From Psychromonas algarum (GTDB lineage Bacteria; Pseudomonadota; Gammaproteobacteria; Enterobacterales; Psychromonadaceae): DNA of 64,000 nucleotides. The stretch is from positions 55,038 to 119,037 of the forward strand of contig NZ_SNUW01000011.1 of assembly GCF_004376845.1 (NCBI RefSeq). The letters are read 5' to 3'. This document shows positions 20,231 through 29,116 of the stretch, one piece after another. A program made the position numbers and the translations under genes. Below the pieces are notes generated by a model that ran no database searches, had not been told where the DNA came from, and saw nothing but the letters and a program-made list of their open reading frames with translations. The first letter of the stretch is position 1; each line of letters starts with the position of its first letter.

Positions 20231-21058
20231 TTATAAATCACAGAATGTCATCCTCTGAAAAGAGTACTCAGCAAAACTACACTTCAATGTTGATAAATGT
20301 TCAGTATTTGTAAAATTTTTTGTATAAAAAGCTTGGTGTTCTTGCTTAGTCTTATTGCAGGGGGATAGTTTAAGTGCTTTATGATCCAAGGTTAATAATT
20401 GTTTTACGCGAACAGCAATTGCGGCTCCTGAATCAACAAAATAAATAGGACGATCAAAGCATGCCTCTATCTCATCTTTTATCAATGGAAAATGTGTGCA
20501 ACCTAATACAATGGTATCTGGCATATTATGTTCATTCTTAAGCCAAGGGCTAACAACGGCTTTTACATCATTAAGGTTAATGCTTTTACCAATTAACTTA
20601 TCTTCAGCTAAGGTAACTAATTTAGTTGAACCGATTCGTAATACCGTTTTTCCTGTCGCAAATTGCTCAATTAAAGTTGTGGTATAAGCTCGCTCAATTG
20701 TGCCCGGTGTCGCCAATAAACCAATGACATTGTTTTGTGTTATGAGAGTAGCAGGTTTAATCGCAGGCACAACACCAACGATAGGAATAGAAAAGTGCTT
20801 TCGTAACGCTTCTAATGCAACTGTACTTGCAGAGTTACAAGCAATCACCAATAGATCGGCAGGATGCTGCGACATAAACTCGCTTAATAATTGAATAAGT
20901 CGTTTAATCAGCTGTAAATGAGGTAATTCACCATAAGGAAAATAAGCATTATCAAACAAATAATGACATTTGATCGAAGGGGTTAGTTTAATGATCTGTT
21001 GATATACCGACAAACCACCTACCCCTGAATCAAATATAAGTACTCGTTTTGCAGGCAT
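20231..21058 (-). CDS. murI: Glutamate racemase
   Basis: 275 residues with both catalytic cysteine motifs: LLVIACNSASTVALEAL (first Cys, about residue 73) and TIVLGCTHFPLI (second Cys, about residue 190), and the N-terminal IFDSGVGGLSVYQ. MurI provides D-glutamate for peptidoglycan. Gene order trmA-murI (divergent here) is common in gammaproteobacteria. Its 3' end converges on rluE with a 52-base gap. I see no clear stem-loop there. Confidence 0.93.
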   Translation of the reverse strand: MPAKRVLIFDSGVGGLSVYQQIIKLTPSIKCHYLFDNAYFPYGELPHLQLIKRLIQLLSEFMSQHPADLLVIACNSASTVALEALRKHFSIPIVGVVPAIKPATLITQNNVIGLLATPGTIERAYTTTLIEQFATGKTVLRIGSTKLVTLAEDKLIGKSINLNDVKAVVSPWLKNEHNMPDTIVLGCTHFPLIKDEIEACFDRPIYFVDSGAAIAVRVKQLLTLDHKALKLSPCNKTKQEHQAFYTKNFTNTEHLSTLKCSFAEYSFQRMTFCDL

Positions 21059-21119
21059 CTTGCTTATTCCTAAGTAAAAAAAAGTATTTTAGCCTGTAAT
21101 AACAAAAGAAAGAAACAAA

Positions 21120-21200
21120 ATGATCTTCACCTGCTTATTGCTATTAGCGGTTTTAACTAGCCAACAGCTACAGCCTGTTTTAGAATGCCCCTCCATTTAA
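21120..21200 (+). CDS. Possible 26-residue hydrophobic peptide upstream of trmA
   Basis: ATG at 21120 opens a frame encoding MIFTCLLLLAVLTSQQL... and stopping at 21198-21200, i.e. one hydrophobic helix followed by a short tail. There is only a weak purine-rich site (AGAAAG) upstream. It is in the 191-base gap between the divergent murI and trmA. This may be chance; the composition (a run of Leu/Val) is the only support. Confidence 0.2.
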   Translation: MIFTCLLLLAVLTSQQLQPVLECPSI

Positions 21201-21249
21201 GTACTATTCAAAAGATAGTGAACAATAGCGTTAGAATACAGAGGTAAAA

Positions 21250-22353
21250 ATGAGCTTAGAATTTGTTGATCCGGATAACTATGAATCACAATTAAATGCT
21301 AAAAAAGAGCAGTTTACAGAACTCTTTTCAACCTTTGAATTACCAGAACTAGAGTGTTTTGCATCAGAAAAATTACATTATCGTATGCGTAGTCAATTTC
21401 GAGTTTGGCACGAAGATGAAGAATTGTATTTTTATATGACAGACCAAGAAACAAAAGCGCGTATTCGCGTCGATCAGTTTTTACCCGCTAGCACTTTAAT
21501 TAACCAGTTAATGCCTCGTTTAGTGGAAGAATTAAAAGTCTCTCCTATTTTACGCTACAAACTATTCCAAGCGAATTTTATATCTAGTCTGAACGGCGAA
21601 ATTATGGTGAGCTTGCTTTACCATAAACCCTTAGATGATGAATGGTTAACAGCAATTAAAGCGTTAAAAGAACGCTTATCAAAAGATTTTTCCATTAATA
21701 TTATTGGTCGAGCAAGAAAGCAAAAGTTCATTGTTGATAATGACTTTGTTATTGAAAAATTAGATGTTGATGGCCAGCAGTTAACTTATCAACAAGTTGA
21801 GAATAGCTTTACTCAGCCTAATGCTAAAGTATCTATTAATATGCTGGAATGGGCAATTGATTGCACCCGAAATAGTCAAGGTGATTTATTGGAGTTATAT
21901 TGCGGTAACGGTAACTTCTCATTAGCATTGGCTAAAAACTTTAAGCGAGTATTAGCAACTGAAGTATCAAAACCCGCCGTACACTCAGCACAATTTAATA
22001 TCACTGAAAATAATATTGATAATGTAGCAATTATTCGTATGTCTGCAGAAGAGTTTACACAAGCGATTAATGGTGTTCGTGAATTTAATCGTTTAAAAGA
22101 AAGTGGTATAGATTTATCAAGCTATCAATGCAACACTATTTTTGTTGACCCTCCTCGTGCAGGACTTGATGATGGGACAGTTAAGATGGTGCAGAAATAT
22201 GACAATATAATGTACATCAGCTGCAACCCTGAAACACTTAAAAATAACCTAGATGTATTTACTCAAACCCATGAAATTAAAAGATTTTCATTGTTTGATC
22301 AGTTTCCTTATACACACCATACAGAAGCCGGTGTCTTTTTAGTCAAACGCTAA
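21250..22353 (+). CDS. trmA: tRNA (uracil-54-C5)-methyltransferase
   Basis: 367 residues (E. coli TrmA 366). Motifs: SAM-binding [17 protein letters not shown] near residue 215, [14 protein letters not shown] near 298, the nucleophilic cysteine in [13 protein letters not shown] near 325, and the C-terminal [19 protein letters not shown] containing the general-base Glu. It forms ribothymidine-54 in the T-loop of tRNAs. The ribosome site GAGGT is 5 bases ahead of the ATG. Followed by its own terminator. Confidence 0.96.
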   Translation: MSLEFVDPDNYESQLNAKKEQFTELFSTFELPELECFASEKLHYRMRSQFRVWHEDEELYFYMTDQETKARIRVDQFLPASTLINQLMPRLVEELKVSPILRYKLFQANFISSLNGEIMVSLLYHKPLDDEWLTAIKALKERLSKDFSINIIGRARKQKFIVDNDFVIEKLDVDGQQLTYQQVENSFTQPNAKVSINMLEWAIDCTRNSQGDLLELYCGNGNFSLALAKNFKRVLATEVSKPAVHSAQFNITENNIDNVAIIRMSAEEFTQAINGVREFNRLKESGIDLSSYQCNTIFVDPPRAGLDDGTVKMVQKYDNIMYISCNPETLKNNLDVFTQTHEIKRFSLFDQFPYTHHTEAGVFLVKR

Positions 22354-22383
22354 GCAATTAATTAGCAAAGAATAAGCCCAAGT

Positions 22384-22421
22384 AAAAAGAGCTGATTACA
22401 CCTGTCATTCAGCTCTTTTTT
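22384..22421 (+). terminator. Terminator of trmA
   Basis: AAAAAGAGCTGA (22384-22395) and TCAGCTCTTTTT (22409-22420) form a 12-bp stem with a T-run. It can also stop the opposing dienelactone hydrolase transcript, since A-tracts precede the stem on the plus strand. Confidence 0.85.
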
Positions 22422-22450
22422 GAGAATGATTTTATATTCGCTTTATATAC

Positions 22451-23386
22451 TTAACCGCTAACTAAGTTCTTTGTAAAGAAGGCTAACGTTCTATCCCACG
22501 CTAACTCAGCCATTTTTGGATCATAACGAGCGGTAGAGTCATTATGGAAACCATGATTTGCTTTTTCATACATATACATAGTGTAATCAACGTTATTTGC
22601 TTTTAAATCAACCTCATAATCTGGCCAATAAGCATTTACTCTTTTATCAAGTTCACCTAGTTGAATTAATAATGGTGATTTAATATTTTTTCTTAACTTT
22701 TGCTCCGCTGGCGTACCATAAAAAGAAACACCTGCATCTAATATCTGTGGAACATTCGTCGCTAATAAATTAACAATATAACCACCAAAACAAAAACCTA
22801 CAGCACCTAATTTTCCAGAGCTTAATGGATGGGCTTTTAAGAATGTAGCAGCAGCAATAAAGTCTTGTTCAATTTTATTTTTATCAAGTGACTTTTGCAT
22901 CACTTTACCTTCATCATCATTTCCAGGATAACCACCTAATGAGTATAAAGCATCTGGGGCAAAGGCAATGAAGCCTGCTTTGGCTAAACGGCGAGCCACA
23001 TCTTTAATATAGGGATTTAATCCCCTATTCTCATGTATAACCAAAACAACAGGTAATTTCCCATCAACTTTTTTAGGCGTTACAAAATAACCTCGTCCTT
23101 CGCCATAACCTTTTGGAGAAGGGAAAGTGAGGTAACTAGCTGTAATTGACTCATCGTTAAAAGAAACCTGCTCAGCTAAAGCATAGTTAGGCAATAATGC
23201 ACTTGAAAGCATGGCTAAGGTAATACCTGCCCCAGTCATTCCAGCAAGTCTTTTTAAGAAGGTTCGTCTATCGATATCACCATGTGCATATTCGTCATAC
23301 CAATCAAATGCTTCAACTGGTATTTGTACCGCATCAACTTGATCTAATTGGGTTACTTCCTTTTCATTGCTCATACTCACACTCAC
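22451..23386 (-). CDS. Dienelactone hydrolase family protein with Tat signal
   Basis: 311 residues. A cytoplasmic lead of about 36 residues is followed by a twin-arginine signal (DRRTFLKRLAG, then a hydrophobic stretch ending PNYALA), so the protein should be exported folded. The hydrolase domain has the DLH triad: nucleophile Cys in GAVGFCFGGYIV, Asp in GELDKRV and His in KANHGFHND. Members of this family cleave dienelactones or other small esters; the true substrate is unknown. Similar proteins appear in many marine proteobacteria as YghX/DLH-type exported hydrolases. Single-gene unit. Confidence 0.85.
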   Translation of the reverse strand: MSVSMSNEKEVTQLDQVDAVQIPVEAFDWYDEYAHGDIDRRTFLKRLAGMTGAGITLAMLSSALLPNYALAEQVSFNDESITASYLTFPSPKGYGEGRGYFVTPKKVDGKLPVVLVIHENRGLNPYIKDVARRLAKAGFIAFAPDALYSLGGYPGNDDEGKVMQKSLDKNKIEQDFIAAATFLKAHPLSSGKLGAVGFCFGGYIVNLLATNVPQILDAGVSFYGTPAEQKLRKNIKSPLLIQLGELDKRVNAYWPDYEVDLKANNVDYTMYMYEKANHGFHNDSTARYDPKMAELAWDRTLAFFTKNLVSG

Positions 23387-23550
23387 TCTATTAAGGGGTT
23401 ATAGTGTTAAAAATAATCAAGTTAAAACATAGCCAATTTTTAAGTCAGTGTAAAATTAATTAACTTATTTTTAACATAAAGGTGAGAGGTAAACGATATT
23501 AAAGGAAGTGATATAGAAACTTTTATTACTAGGAAAAATAATAGCAGTCG

Positions 23551-24393
23551 TTAATTTGCTTTAATATATGACCCAATTACAGTCACTGCATATTGTTTTT
23601 TTATCTGCGCAAGCGCTGCTGCAATGTGAGCATCTTCTTGATGCCCATCTACATCAATAAAAAAATGGTAATTACCAATTTGAGAACGAGTAGGACGAGA
23701 CATTATTGAGGTTAAATTAACTTTTTGTAACGCAAATGCACTCACAATATGCCCTAATACGCCGGGACAATCTTGCTTATTATTAACCACTAATGTTGTT
23801 TTATATTGTTTACCTTCAACCCGGGGTTGTGGCTTTTCTGATATGACTAAAAAACGAGTTTGGTTATTTGCATAATTAGTTACATCGTTATTAATTAATT
23901 TCGCATCTTGCGCATGAGTAAGTGCATGCTGCGGAATAATAGCCCCTGCCGTTTTACCTTTTTTTTGTGCAAGAATTAAAGATTCAATATTACTTTGTGC
24001 CGTATGCACCTGCACCCCTGTTAAACTATTAATAAACTCAGAACATTGTCCATGTGCAACAAATTGTACATATAAATCACGAAGTTCTGACATATCTTCA
24101 CAAAAACCAACAAATGAAAACTGAATTGGTAATAATAATTCAGAAATAACTGATAACTTAGTGTTAAGCAACTGATCTAAAACAACTTGTACATAACCTT
24201 CAGACAAGTTTTCTATAGGTAATACACCTAACTGACACTCATTTCCAACCGCTTCGAAAGTTTGAGATAACGTCGAATAATATTGAATATGGGTATTTTC
24301 TACTGAGTTTTGTTCTTGTATTGCTTGAATATATTGCTTGGTGGCAAGGTCTGAAAATGTATCTTTAGGGCCAAGAGTTGCAATAGTAAGCAT
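23551..24393 (-). CDS. pheA: Stand-alone prephenate dehydratase with ACT domain
   Basis: 280 residues with the PDT domain (LGPKDTFSDLATKQY at the start, GVLPIENLSEGYVQ near residue 75, and the catalytic TRF in NNQTRFLVI near 178) and a C-terminal ACT domain (TTLVVNNKQDCPGVLGHIVSAFALQKVNLTSIMSRPT) for phenylalanine feedback. There is no chorismate mutase domain, unlike the fused P-protein of most gammaproteobacteria. The classic ACT motif GALV is replaced by GVLG and ESRP by MSRP, so feedback may differ. Reaction: prephenate to phenylpyruvate. It follows rpoH in the same direction, but a terminator lies between. Confidence 0.85.
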   Translation of the reverse strand: MLTIATLGPKDTFSDLATKQYIQAIQEQNSVENTHIQYYSTLSQTFEAVGNECQLGVLPIENLSEGYVQVVLDQLLNTKLSVISELLLPIQFSFVGFCEDMSELRDLYVQFVAHGQCSEFINSLTGVQVHTAQSNIESLILAQKKGKTAGAIIPQHALTHAQDAKLINNDVTNYANNQTRFLVISEKPQPRVEGKQYKTTLVVNNKQDCPGVLGHIVSAFALQKVNLTSIMSRPTRSQIGNYHFFIDVDGHQEDAHIAAALAQIKKQYAVTVIGSYIKAN

Positions 24394-24424
24394 AGAATAC
24401 CGAGAGATTATCGAAAGAGAATAT

Positions 24425-24448
24425 AAAAGGTGAGCATTCAGCTCACCT
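24425..24448 (-). terminator. Terminator of rpoH
   Basis: AGGTGAGC (24428-24435) and GCTCACCT (24441-24448) form an 8-bp stem; on the minus strand it is followed by TTTTAT. It lies 9 bases after the rpoH stop codon. Confidence 0.75.
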
Positions 24449-24456
24449 AATAATGT

Positions 24457-25305
24457 TTAAAAATCCATATTAGTTTTTAATTTTTTAAGTGCATTTGCTT
24501 CTAACTGACGAACACGTTCAGCAGAAATATTATACCGTGCAGCTAAATCATGTAATGTCGCTTTTGGTTCGCTTAACCAACGAGAACTTAAGATATCTTG
24601 GCTACGAGAATCTAATGTTGATAATGCAGAATACAATTTATCTTTAGTATGTGACTCAGTATTTTCTTGCTCAATCTGAGTCTCTACACTTGCACTTTTA
24701 TCTTCTAGGTAATGCATCGGTGAAAAATTATTATCGTCATCATCATTAACACTTAAATCAAATGAATGATCTTGCGCATTTAAACGAGATTCCATTTCAA
24801 GAACATCTTTAGTACTTACATTTAAGTCCGCAGCAACAGCTTCTACTTCTTCTTTTTTGAACCAACCTAAACGCTTTTTAGATTTGCGAAGGTTAAAAAA
24901 TAATTTTCGCTGTGCTTTGGTCGTTGCAATTTTAACAACACGCCAATTACGAATAACATATTCATGAATTTCAGCTTTTATCCAATGTACAGCAAAAGAA
25001 ACAAGGCGTACGCCAACGGTTGGATCAAAGCGTTTAACCGCTTTCATTAAACCTACGTTACCTTCTTGAATTAAATCAGCTTGGGCTAAACCATAACCTG
25101 CATAACTTTTAGCGATATAAGCAACAAAACGAAGATGTGACATAACTAGCTTTTTAGCTGCTTCTAAATCACCCTCATAGAATAAACGTTCTGCTAGCTC
25201 TTGCTCTTCTTCAGCGCTTAGCTTAGAAAATGAGTTTACAGATTGAACATAGGCTCCAATACTTCCTTGAGGAATAAGACTCATTGAATTTATTGTTTCA
25301 CTCAT
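24457..25305 (-). CDS. rpoH: RNA polymerase heat-shock sigma factor (sigma-32)
   Basis: 282 residues. Region 2 ([82 protein letters not shown]) contains the RpoH box [10 protein letters not shown], which separates RpoH from other group 3 sigmas. Region 4 ends with the helix-turn-helix [27 protein letters not shown]. It directs RNA polymerase to heat-shock promoters. The neighbourhood ftsYEX-rpoH is the ancestral gammaproteobacterial order. A -10 like TATAAT lies upstream on the minus strand. Confidence 0.97.
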   Translation of the reverse strand: MSETINSMSLIPQGSIGAYVQSVNSFSKLSAEEEQELAERLFYEGDLEAAKKLVMSHLRFVAYIAKSYAGYGLAQADLIQEGNVGLMKAVKRFDPTVGVRLVSFAVHWIKAEIHEYVIRNWRVVKIATTKAQRKLFFNLRKSKKRLGWFKKEEVEAVAADLNVSTKDVLEMESRLNAQDHSFDLSVNDDDDNNFSPMHYLEDKSASVETQIEQENTESHTKDKLYSALSTLDSRSQDILSSRWLSEPKATLHDLAARYNISAERVRQLEANALKKLKTNMDF

Positions 25306-25368
25306 GTTTCACCTTTGAATACTTAAATTTTGAAAATAGGAGTTTTCTTATTAGAAATAACGATGCTC

Positions 25369-25374
25369 ATTATA
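25369..25374 (-). promoter_or_regulatory. rpoH: -10 element of a likely rpoH promoter
   Basis: A perfect TATAAT on the minus strand, in the 113-base gap upstream of rpoH and about 64 bases before its ATG. No good -35 is seen 17 bases upstream (ATTTTA), so it may rely on another element or be a chance match in AT-rich DNA. Confidence 0.4.
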
Positions 25375-25418
25375 CAGTAGCAAATTGAAAATAAAATATA
25401 TTAACTTAACAATAAAGG

Positions 25419-25739
25419 TTAACTAGCTATCAAAAAATTTAAATAACACTTTTTCTCTAGTTTACGCTTAACATAACGTGATAACCAATACTGCGCTAAT
25501 GTATGATTTTGTAAAACATCTCTAAAATGTAAAGAATTAATACGCATCATTTGACCATGGTGTAAATCAAAAGTTCCATAGGCAATCAAAGTATTGTTAC
25601 GACGAATAACTAATACTTCTTTACAATCAGCAATTAAATTACCTAATTCCATATTTTTTTGCAGAGCAATTTGCTCCTGAATTAATGCTTGGCATATAGG
25701 AGATGAGATTGGTAGCAACTTAATATCAATACTTTTCAT
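25419..25739 (-). CDS. Small GNAT-like protein, candidate PanM (PanZ)
   Basis: 106 residues. The central part (LVIRRNNTLIAYGTFDLHHGQMMRINSLHFRDVLQ... LAQYWLSRYVKRKL) follows the outline of a minimal GNAT fold. The INSLHFRDV ... AQYWLSRYV stretch parallels the LDSLRVREV ... GQYLLEEVL of E. coli PanM as I recall it. The acetyl-CoA loop (RRRGVG) is replaced by NHTLA, so CoA binding may be weak or lost. PanM activates PanD self-cleavage, and panM sits close to rpoH in E. coli. panD is present at 56.5 kb here. This is a hypothesis; a generic GNAT relic is the alternative. Confidence 0.45.
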   Translation of the reverse strand: MKSIDIKLLPISSPICQALIQEQIALQKNMELGNLIADCKEVLVIRRNNTLIAYGTFDLHHGQMMRINSLHFRDVLQNHTLAQYWLSRYVKRKLEKKCYLNFLIAS

Positions 25740-25798
25740 AAAAATTCCTGTATTAAATCAGCCTCACCAACACCGTGAGATGGGTCACATATTACAGG

Positions 25799-25829
25799 CA
25801 AAAAAAAAGAGATCAAGCCTGATCTCTTC
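25799..25829 (-). terminator. Terminator of the ftsY-ftsE-ftsX operon
   Basis: AGAGATCA and TGATCTCT (about 25808-25815 and 25820-25827) make the stem; on the minus strand a run of ten T follows. It lies 40 bases after the ftsX stop. Confidence 0.85.
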
Positions 25830-25868
25830 AATTTACATTTCTTTACAATTGCTCTCTAACGCAGCATT

Positions 25869-26858
25869 TTATTTCGGTTCAATTTTTACAAGATATTGTT
25901 TTACGGAGATAAATGATGCAATAAACCCTAACAAAGCTCCGACACCAAGTAAAGTTGCAGACTCTTGGAAATTTAGTGAAATAATTTCAAATTGAACTTG
26001 ATATACACCCGTTAAACTCATCACCCCAGACTGCAACCACAGTACTAAAATAAAAGTAAATAACCAAGCAATAAGGCCACCTAAAAATCCATACCAAGCT
26101 CCGATATAAATATAGGGCAACTGAATAAAACTATTGGTGGCCCCAACCAGCTTTAACACTTCAATTTCGGATCGCTGATTGAGGATATTAAGACGAATAG
26201 TATTACTCACAATTAAAAGTACAGAGAGTAATAATAAAGCAGCAATGCCGATAACAATATCAACAACTAGGTAGAAAATAGCCTGTAATTTTTCAATCCA
26301 ATCAATATCAACCCGCACCAGATCTATATCTTGTTCTCGCTCTAATTTTGCAACCAAAAGCTTACTGCCCGCTGTATTCATGGCAGACTTAACAGGAATA
26401 ACCACTAATACCGCAGGTAATGGGTTTTCATCTAAATAATTAAGTGCCTTTGAAAAGCCAGACATCTCTTTAAATTCTTCTAAAGCTTGATGACGCGAAA
26501 TATACGTAACGGTTTCTATATCTTTATATAGACTGAGTTTATTGATCAATACTTGTACACGCTCTTCAGAAATATCTTTCTTTAAGAAAAGACTAATTTC
26601 AGACGCACTGTCCCATTGACCACTAACGCGCTCCACATTTTTATACAAAACATGAAAAACAGTAGGTAATGAAAGCGCAATACCTAACACCAAAATTGTC
26701 ATAACTGTCGCAAAAGGTGTTTTCCATAATTCAGTAAAACTTGCAGTCAATTGACGAGTATGTTGCCCTAAGCTTGATTTAATACGTCCTATTAAAGAGA
26801 CTTTATTAATTCTTGGTGAGCCAGATAACTTTTTATTTCCTTCCATATTAATACTCAT
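25869..26858 (-). CDS. ftsX: Cell division protein FtsX
   Basis: 329 residues with four membrane segments: one near residues 50-70 after a cytoplasmic N-terminus, then a periplasmic domain of about 130 residues (SLFLKKDISEERVQVLINKL), and three more segments near 195-215, 245-275 and 300-320. FtsX is the membrane half of the FtsEX complex, which activates murein hydrolases at the septum through the EnvC-type adaptor. The start overlaps the end of ftsE by 11 bases. It is last in ftsY-ftsE-ftsX and is followed by a strong terminator. Confidence 0.95.
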   Translation of the reverse strand: MSINMEGNKKLSGSPRINKVSLIGRIKSSLGQHTRQLTASFTELWKTPFATVMTILVLGIALSLPTVFHVLYKNVERVSGQWDSASEISLFLKKDISEERVQVLINKLSLYKDIETVTYISRHQALEEFKEMSGFSKALNYLDENPLPAVLVVIPVKSAMNTAGSKLLVAKLEREQDIDLVRVDIDWIEKLQAIFYLVVDIVIGIAALLLLSVLLIVSNTIRLNILNQRSEIEVLKLVGATNSFIQLPYIYIGAWYGFLGGLIAWLFTFILVLWLQSGVMSLTGVYQVQFEIISLNFQESATLLGVGALLGFIASFISVKQYLVKIEPK

Positions 26859-27531
26859 TACGTTCCCTCAACAAGCCATCATTAATCATTTCACCTTCAC
26901 GTAAAGTGAGAGTGCGGTAGCGCATTTTAGCAATCAGACCTAAATCATGCGTTGCGATTAATACAGACATACCAAATTCATTTAATGATTCAAATAAACT
27001 TAAAATTTCTAACGATAATTTTGGGTCTAAATTACCCGTAGGTTCATCGGCTAATAATAATGGAGGTTGATTAATAATAGCGCGAGCAATACCAACACGT
27101 TGCTGTTCACCACCAGATAAATGAATAGGAAAACTATTTTCTTTACCTGATAAACCTACTTTTTCAAGTGCAGACAGACTACGACGTTTAATCTCATAAC
27201 GACTATAACCTTCAATCAATAACGGTAGCCCTACATTTTCAAGTACCGTTCTATTCATCAACAAACGATGATCCTGAAAAATCATACCAATATGACGACG
27301 TAGATAAGGAATATCGTTACCTTTGATATGACTAATATCGTTGCCATTTAAAACAATTCGTCCCGTTGTCGGGCGTTCCATTAAACTGACTAATTTTAAC
27401 AAGGTGCTTTTACCTGAACCTGAATGACCGGTTAAAAATGCCATTTCACCTTGTTTTAAATGGAAATCTACTTTATTTAAAGCAACTTGGTTGTCAGCAT
27501 ATATCTTGCTAACCTCTTCAAATAATATCAT
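26848..27531 (-). CDS. ftsE: Cell division ATP-binding protein FtsE
   Basis: 227 residues: Walker A GHSGSGKSTLLK, Q-loop MIFQDHRLL, signature LSGGEQQR, Walker B PLLLADEPTGNLDP and switch His in IATHDLGLI. The N-terminal ILFEEVSKIYADNQVALNKV is typical of FtsE. With FtsX it forms the ABC complex linking cytoplasmic ATP hydrolysis to septal amidase activation. The first codons overlap the ftsY stop by 4 bases, so the two are translationally coupled. Confidence 0.97.
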   Translation of the reverse strand: MILFEEVSKIYADNQVALNKVDFHLKQGEMAFLTGHSGSGKSTLLKLVSLMERPTTGRIVLNGNDISHIKGNDIPYLRRHIGMIFQDHRLLMNRTVLENVGLPLLIEGYSRYEIKRRSLSALEKVGLSGKENSFPIHLSGGEQQRVGIARAIINQPPLLLADEPTGNLDPKLSLEILSLFESLNEFGMSVLIATHDLGLIAKMRYRTLTLREGEMINDGLLRERNEY

Positions 27532-29021
27532 TGTATTTTTCCACCTTGTTCTGAATCATCTTCCTTAGAAAAAAGAGCATCAATAAATTCCTTTGCATTA
27601 AACTCTCTTAAATCATCGATACCTTCACCAACACCAATATAGCGAATAGGTAATTTAAATTGATCAGCAATTGAGAAAATAATCCCACCTTTTGCTGTTC
27701 CATCTAGCTTAGTAAAAGTAACCCCTGTTAACCCAACTGCTTCATGAAACAATTTAACTTGGCTAATTGCATTTTGACCTGTGCCAGCATCAATTGTTAA
27801 CATTATTTCATGTGGAGCTGTTGCATCTTTTTTACGCATAATACGTACAACTTTTGCAAGTTCATCCATGAGATGATCTTTATTTTGTAAACGACCCGCA
27901 GTATCTGCAATTAAAACATCTGCTCCTCGAGCGTGTGCAGCATCCATTGCATCAAATAAGACAGAAGCACTATCAGCGCCAGTCTGTTGAGCAATAACAG
28001 GGATATCATTACGTTCCCCCCATACTTGTAATTGTTCAACGGCTGCAGCTCTAAATGTATCACCCGCCGCAAGCATTACTGATTTTCCTTCACTTTGATA
28101 TTTTTTAGCAAGTTTGCCAATAGTTGTAGTTTTACCAACACCATTAACCCCTACCATTAAAATAACATAAGGCTTTTTATCTTCATCAATCACTAATGGT
28201 TTTTCAACTTTTTGCAAAATATCTGATAGATCTTTTTTCAATAACTCATAAAGGACTTCAGCATCTTTTAGTTGTTTTCTATTAGCATGGTCGGTCAAAT
28301 TTTCAATGATACGTAAAGTGGTTTCAACACCAATATCTGCAACAATTAATTGCTCTTCTAATTCTTCAAAAAGATCATCATCTATTTTTTTGCCTTTAAA
28401 TAATGATAATAATCCGCTACCAATATTTAGACGAGTTTTCTTCAAACCGAGCGCAAAGCGAGCAAAAAAACCTAATTTTTTTTCTTTTTGTTTAGGTTGC
28501 TTTGCATTTTCCTCATCAACAAGTTCACTTTCATTCCTAGTGCTTGCATCTTGCTCTTGAGCTAATATTTCAGCCTGTTTTGCAGCTTCAGCGGCTGCTA
28601 ATTCAGTTTCTTTTTGGGCTAAAACCTCTGCCTGTCGTGCAGCTTCAGCGGCGGCTAACTCAGCTTCTTTTTGGGCTAAAATTTCGGCCTGTCGAGCAGC
28701 TTCAGCAGCGGCTAATTCAGCTTCTTTTTGGGCTAAAATCTCGGCCTGTCGTGCTGCTTCAGCGGCGGCTAACTTAGCCTCTTCTTTTGCTAAAATCTCT
28801 GCCTGTCGTGCAACTTCAGCGGCGGCTAACTTAGCCTCTTCTTTTGCTAAAATCTCGGCCTGTCGTGCAACTTCAGCAGCTGCTAACTCAGCTTGTTGAT
28901 TAGACTTGTCTACATCACTTTCGTTAGTGAGTGATTCCTGTAATGTATCTTTATCTTGCTGTTCTGTTTTCTCGACTGATTTTCTAGAAAACCATGAAAA
29001 CATTCCTTTCTTCTTTGACAT
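27528..29021 (-). CDS. ftsY: Signal recognition particle receptor FtsY
   Basis: 497 residues. The C-terminal NG domain (from about residue 200) has the SRP GTPase motifs GVNGVGKTTTIGKLA (P-loop), DTFRAAAVEQL, DTAGRLQNKDHLMDEL, TKLDGTAKGG and GVGEGIDDLREF. It is the membrane receptor for SRP-ribosome complexes. The acidic A domain contains six tandem 19-residue units rich in Ala, Glu and Gln, of the form AELAAAEVARQAEILAKEE, likely a long helix. E. coli FtsY also has an acidic A domain, but a clean tandem repeat like this is unusual. First gene of the operon; divergent from rsmD with a 95-base gap. Confidence 0.97.
   Translation of the reverse strand: MSKKKGMFSWFSRKSVEKTEQQDKDTLQESLTNESDVDKSNQQAELAAAEVARQAEILAKEEAKLAAAEVARQAEILAKEEAKLAAAEAARQAEILAQKEAELAAAEAARQAEILAQKEAELAAAEAARQAEVLAQKETELAAAEAAKQAEILAQEQDASTRNESELVDEENAKQPKQKEKKLGFFARFALGLKKTRLNIGSGLLSLFKGKKIDDDLFEELEEQLIVADIGVETTLRIIENLTDHANRKQLKDAEVLYELLKKDLSDILQKVEKPLVIDEDKKPYVILMVGVNGVGKTTTIGKLAKKYQSEGKSVMLAAGDTFRAAAVEQLQVWGERNDIPVIAQQTGADSASVLFDAMDAAHARGADVLIADTAGRLQNKDHLMDELAKVVRIMRKKDATAPHEIMLTIDAGTGQNAISQVKLFHEAVGLTGVTFTKLDGTAKGGIIFSIADQFKLPIRYIGVGEGIDDLREFNAKEFIDALFSKEDDSEQGGKIQ
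28551..28892 (-). repeat. Six tandem 57-bp repeats inside ftsY
   Basis: Six consecutive in-frame 57-bp units encode 19-residue blocks whose consensus is (A/T)(E/K)LAAAE(V/A)A(R/K)QAE(I/V)LA(K/Q)(E/K)E. Third-position changes and the V/A and K/Q swaps show that some units are older than others: the first two form one pair (VAR, KEE) and units 3-5 form another (AAR, QKE). It is an obvious site for slippage and copy-number variation. Confidence 0.9.
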
Positions 29022-29116
29022 TAATTAAAAACCTTACTAACAACCTGTTTACCCTGCTAAAATAGCTAGCATATTGAAACGCTATATTAACACTATCTTG
29101 CCGGACTAAAAATTAT

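Noticed and set aside
28544..28777. 77-residue ORF antisense to ftsY
   Set aside because: It is the mirror of the ftsY tandem repeat; its own repetition is explained by that.
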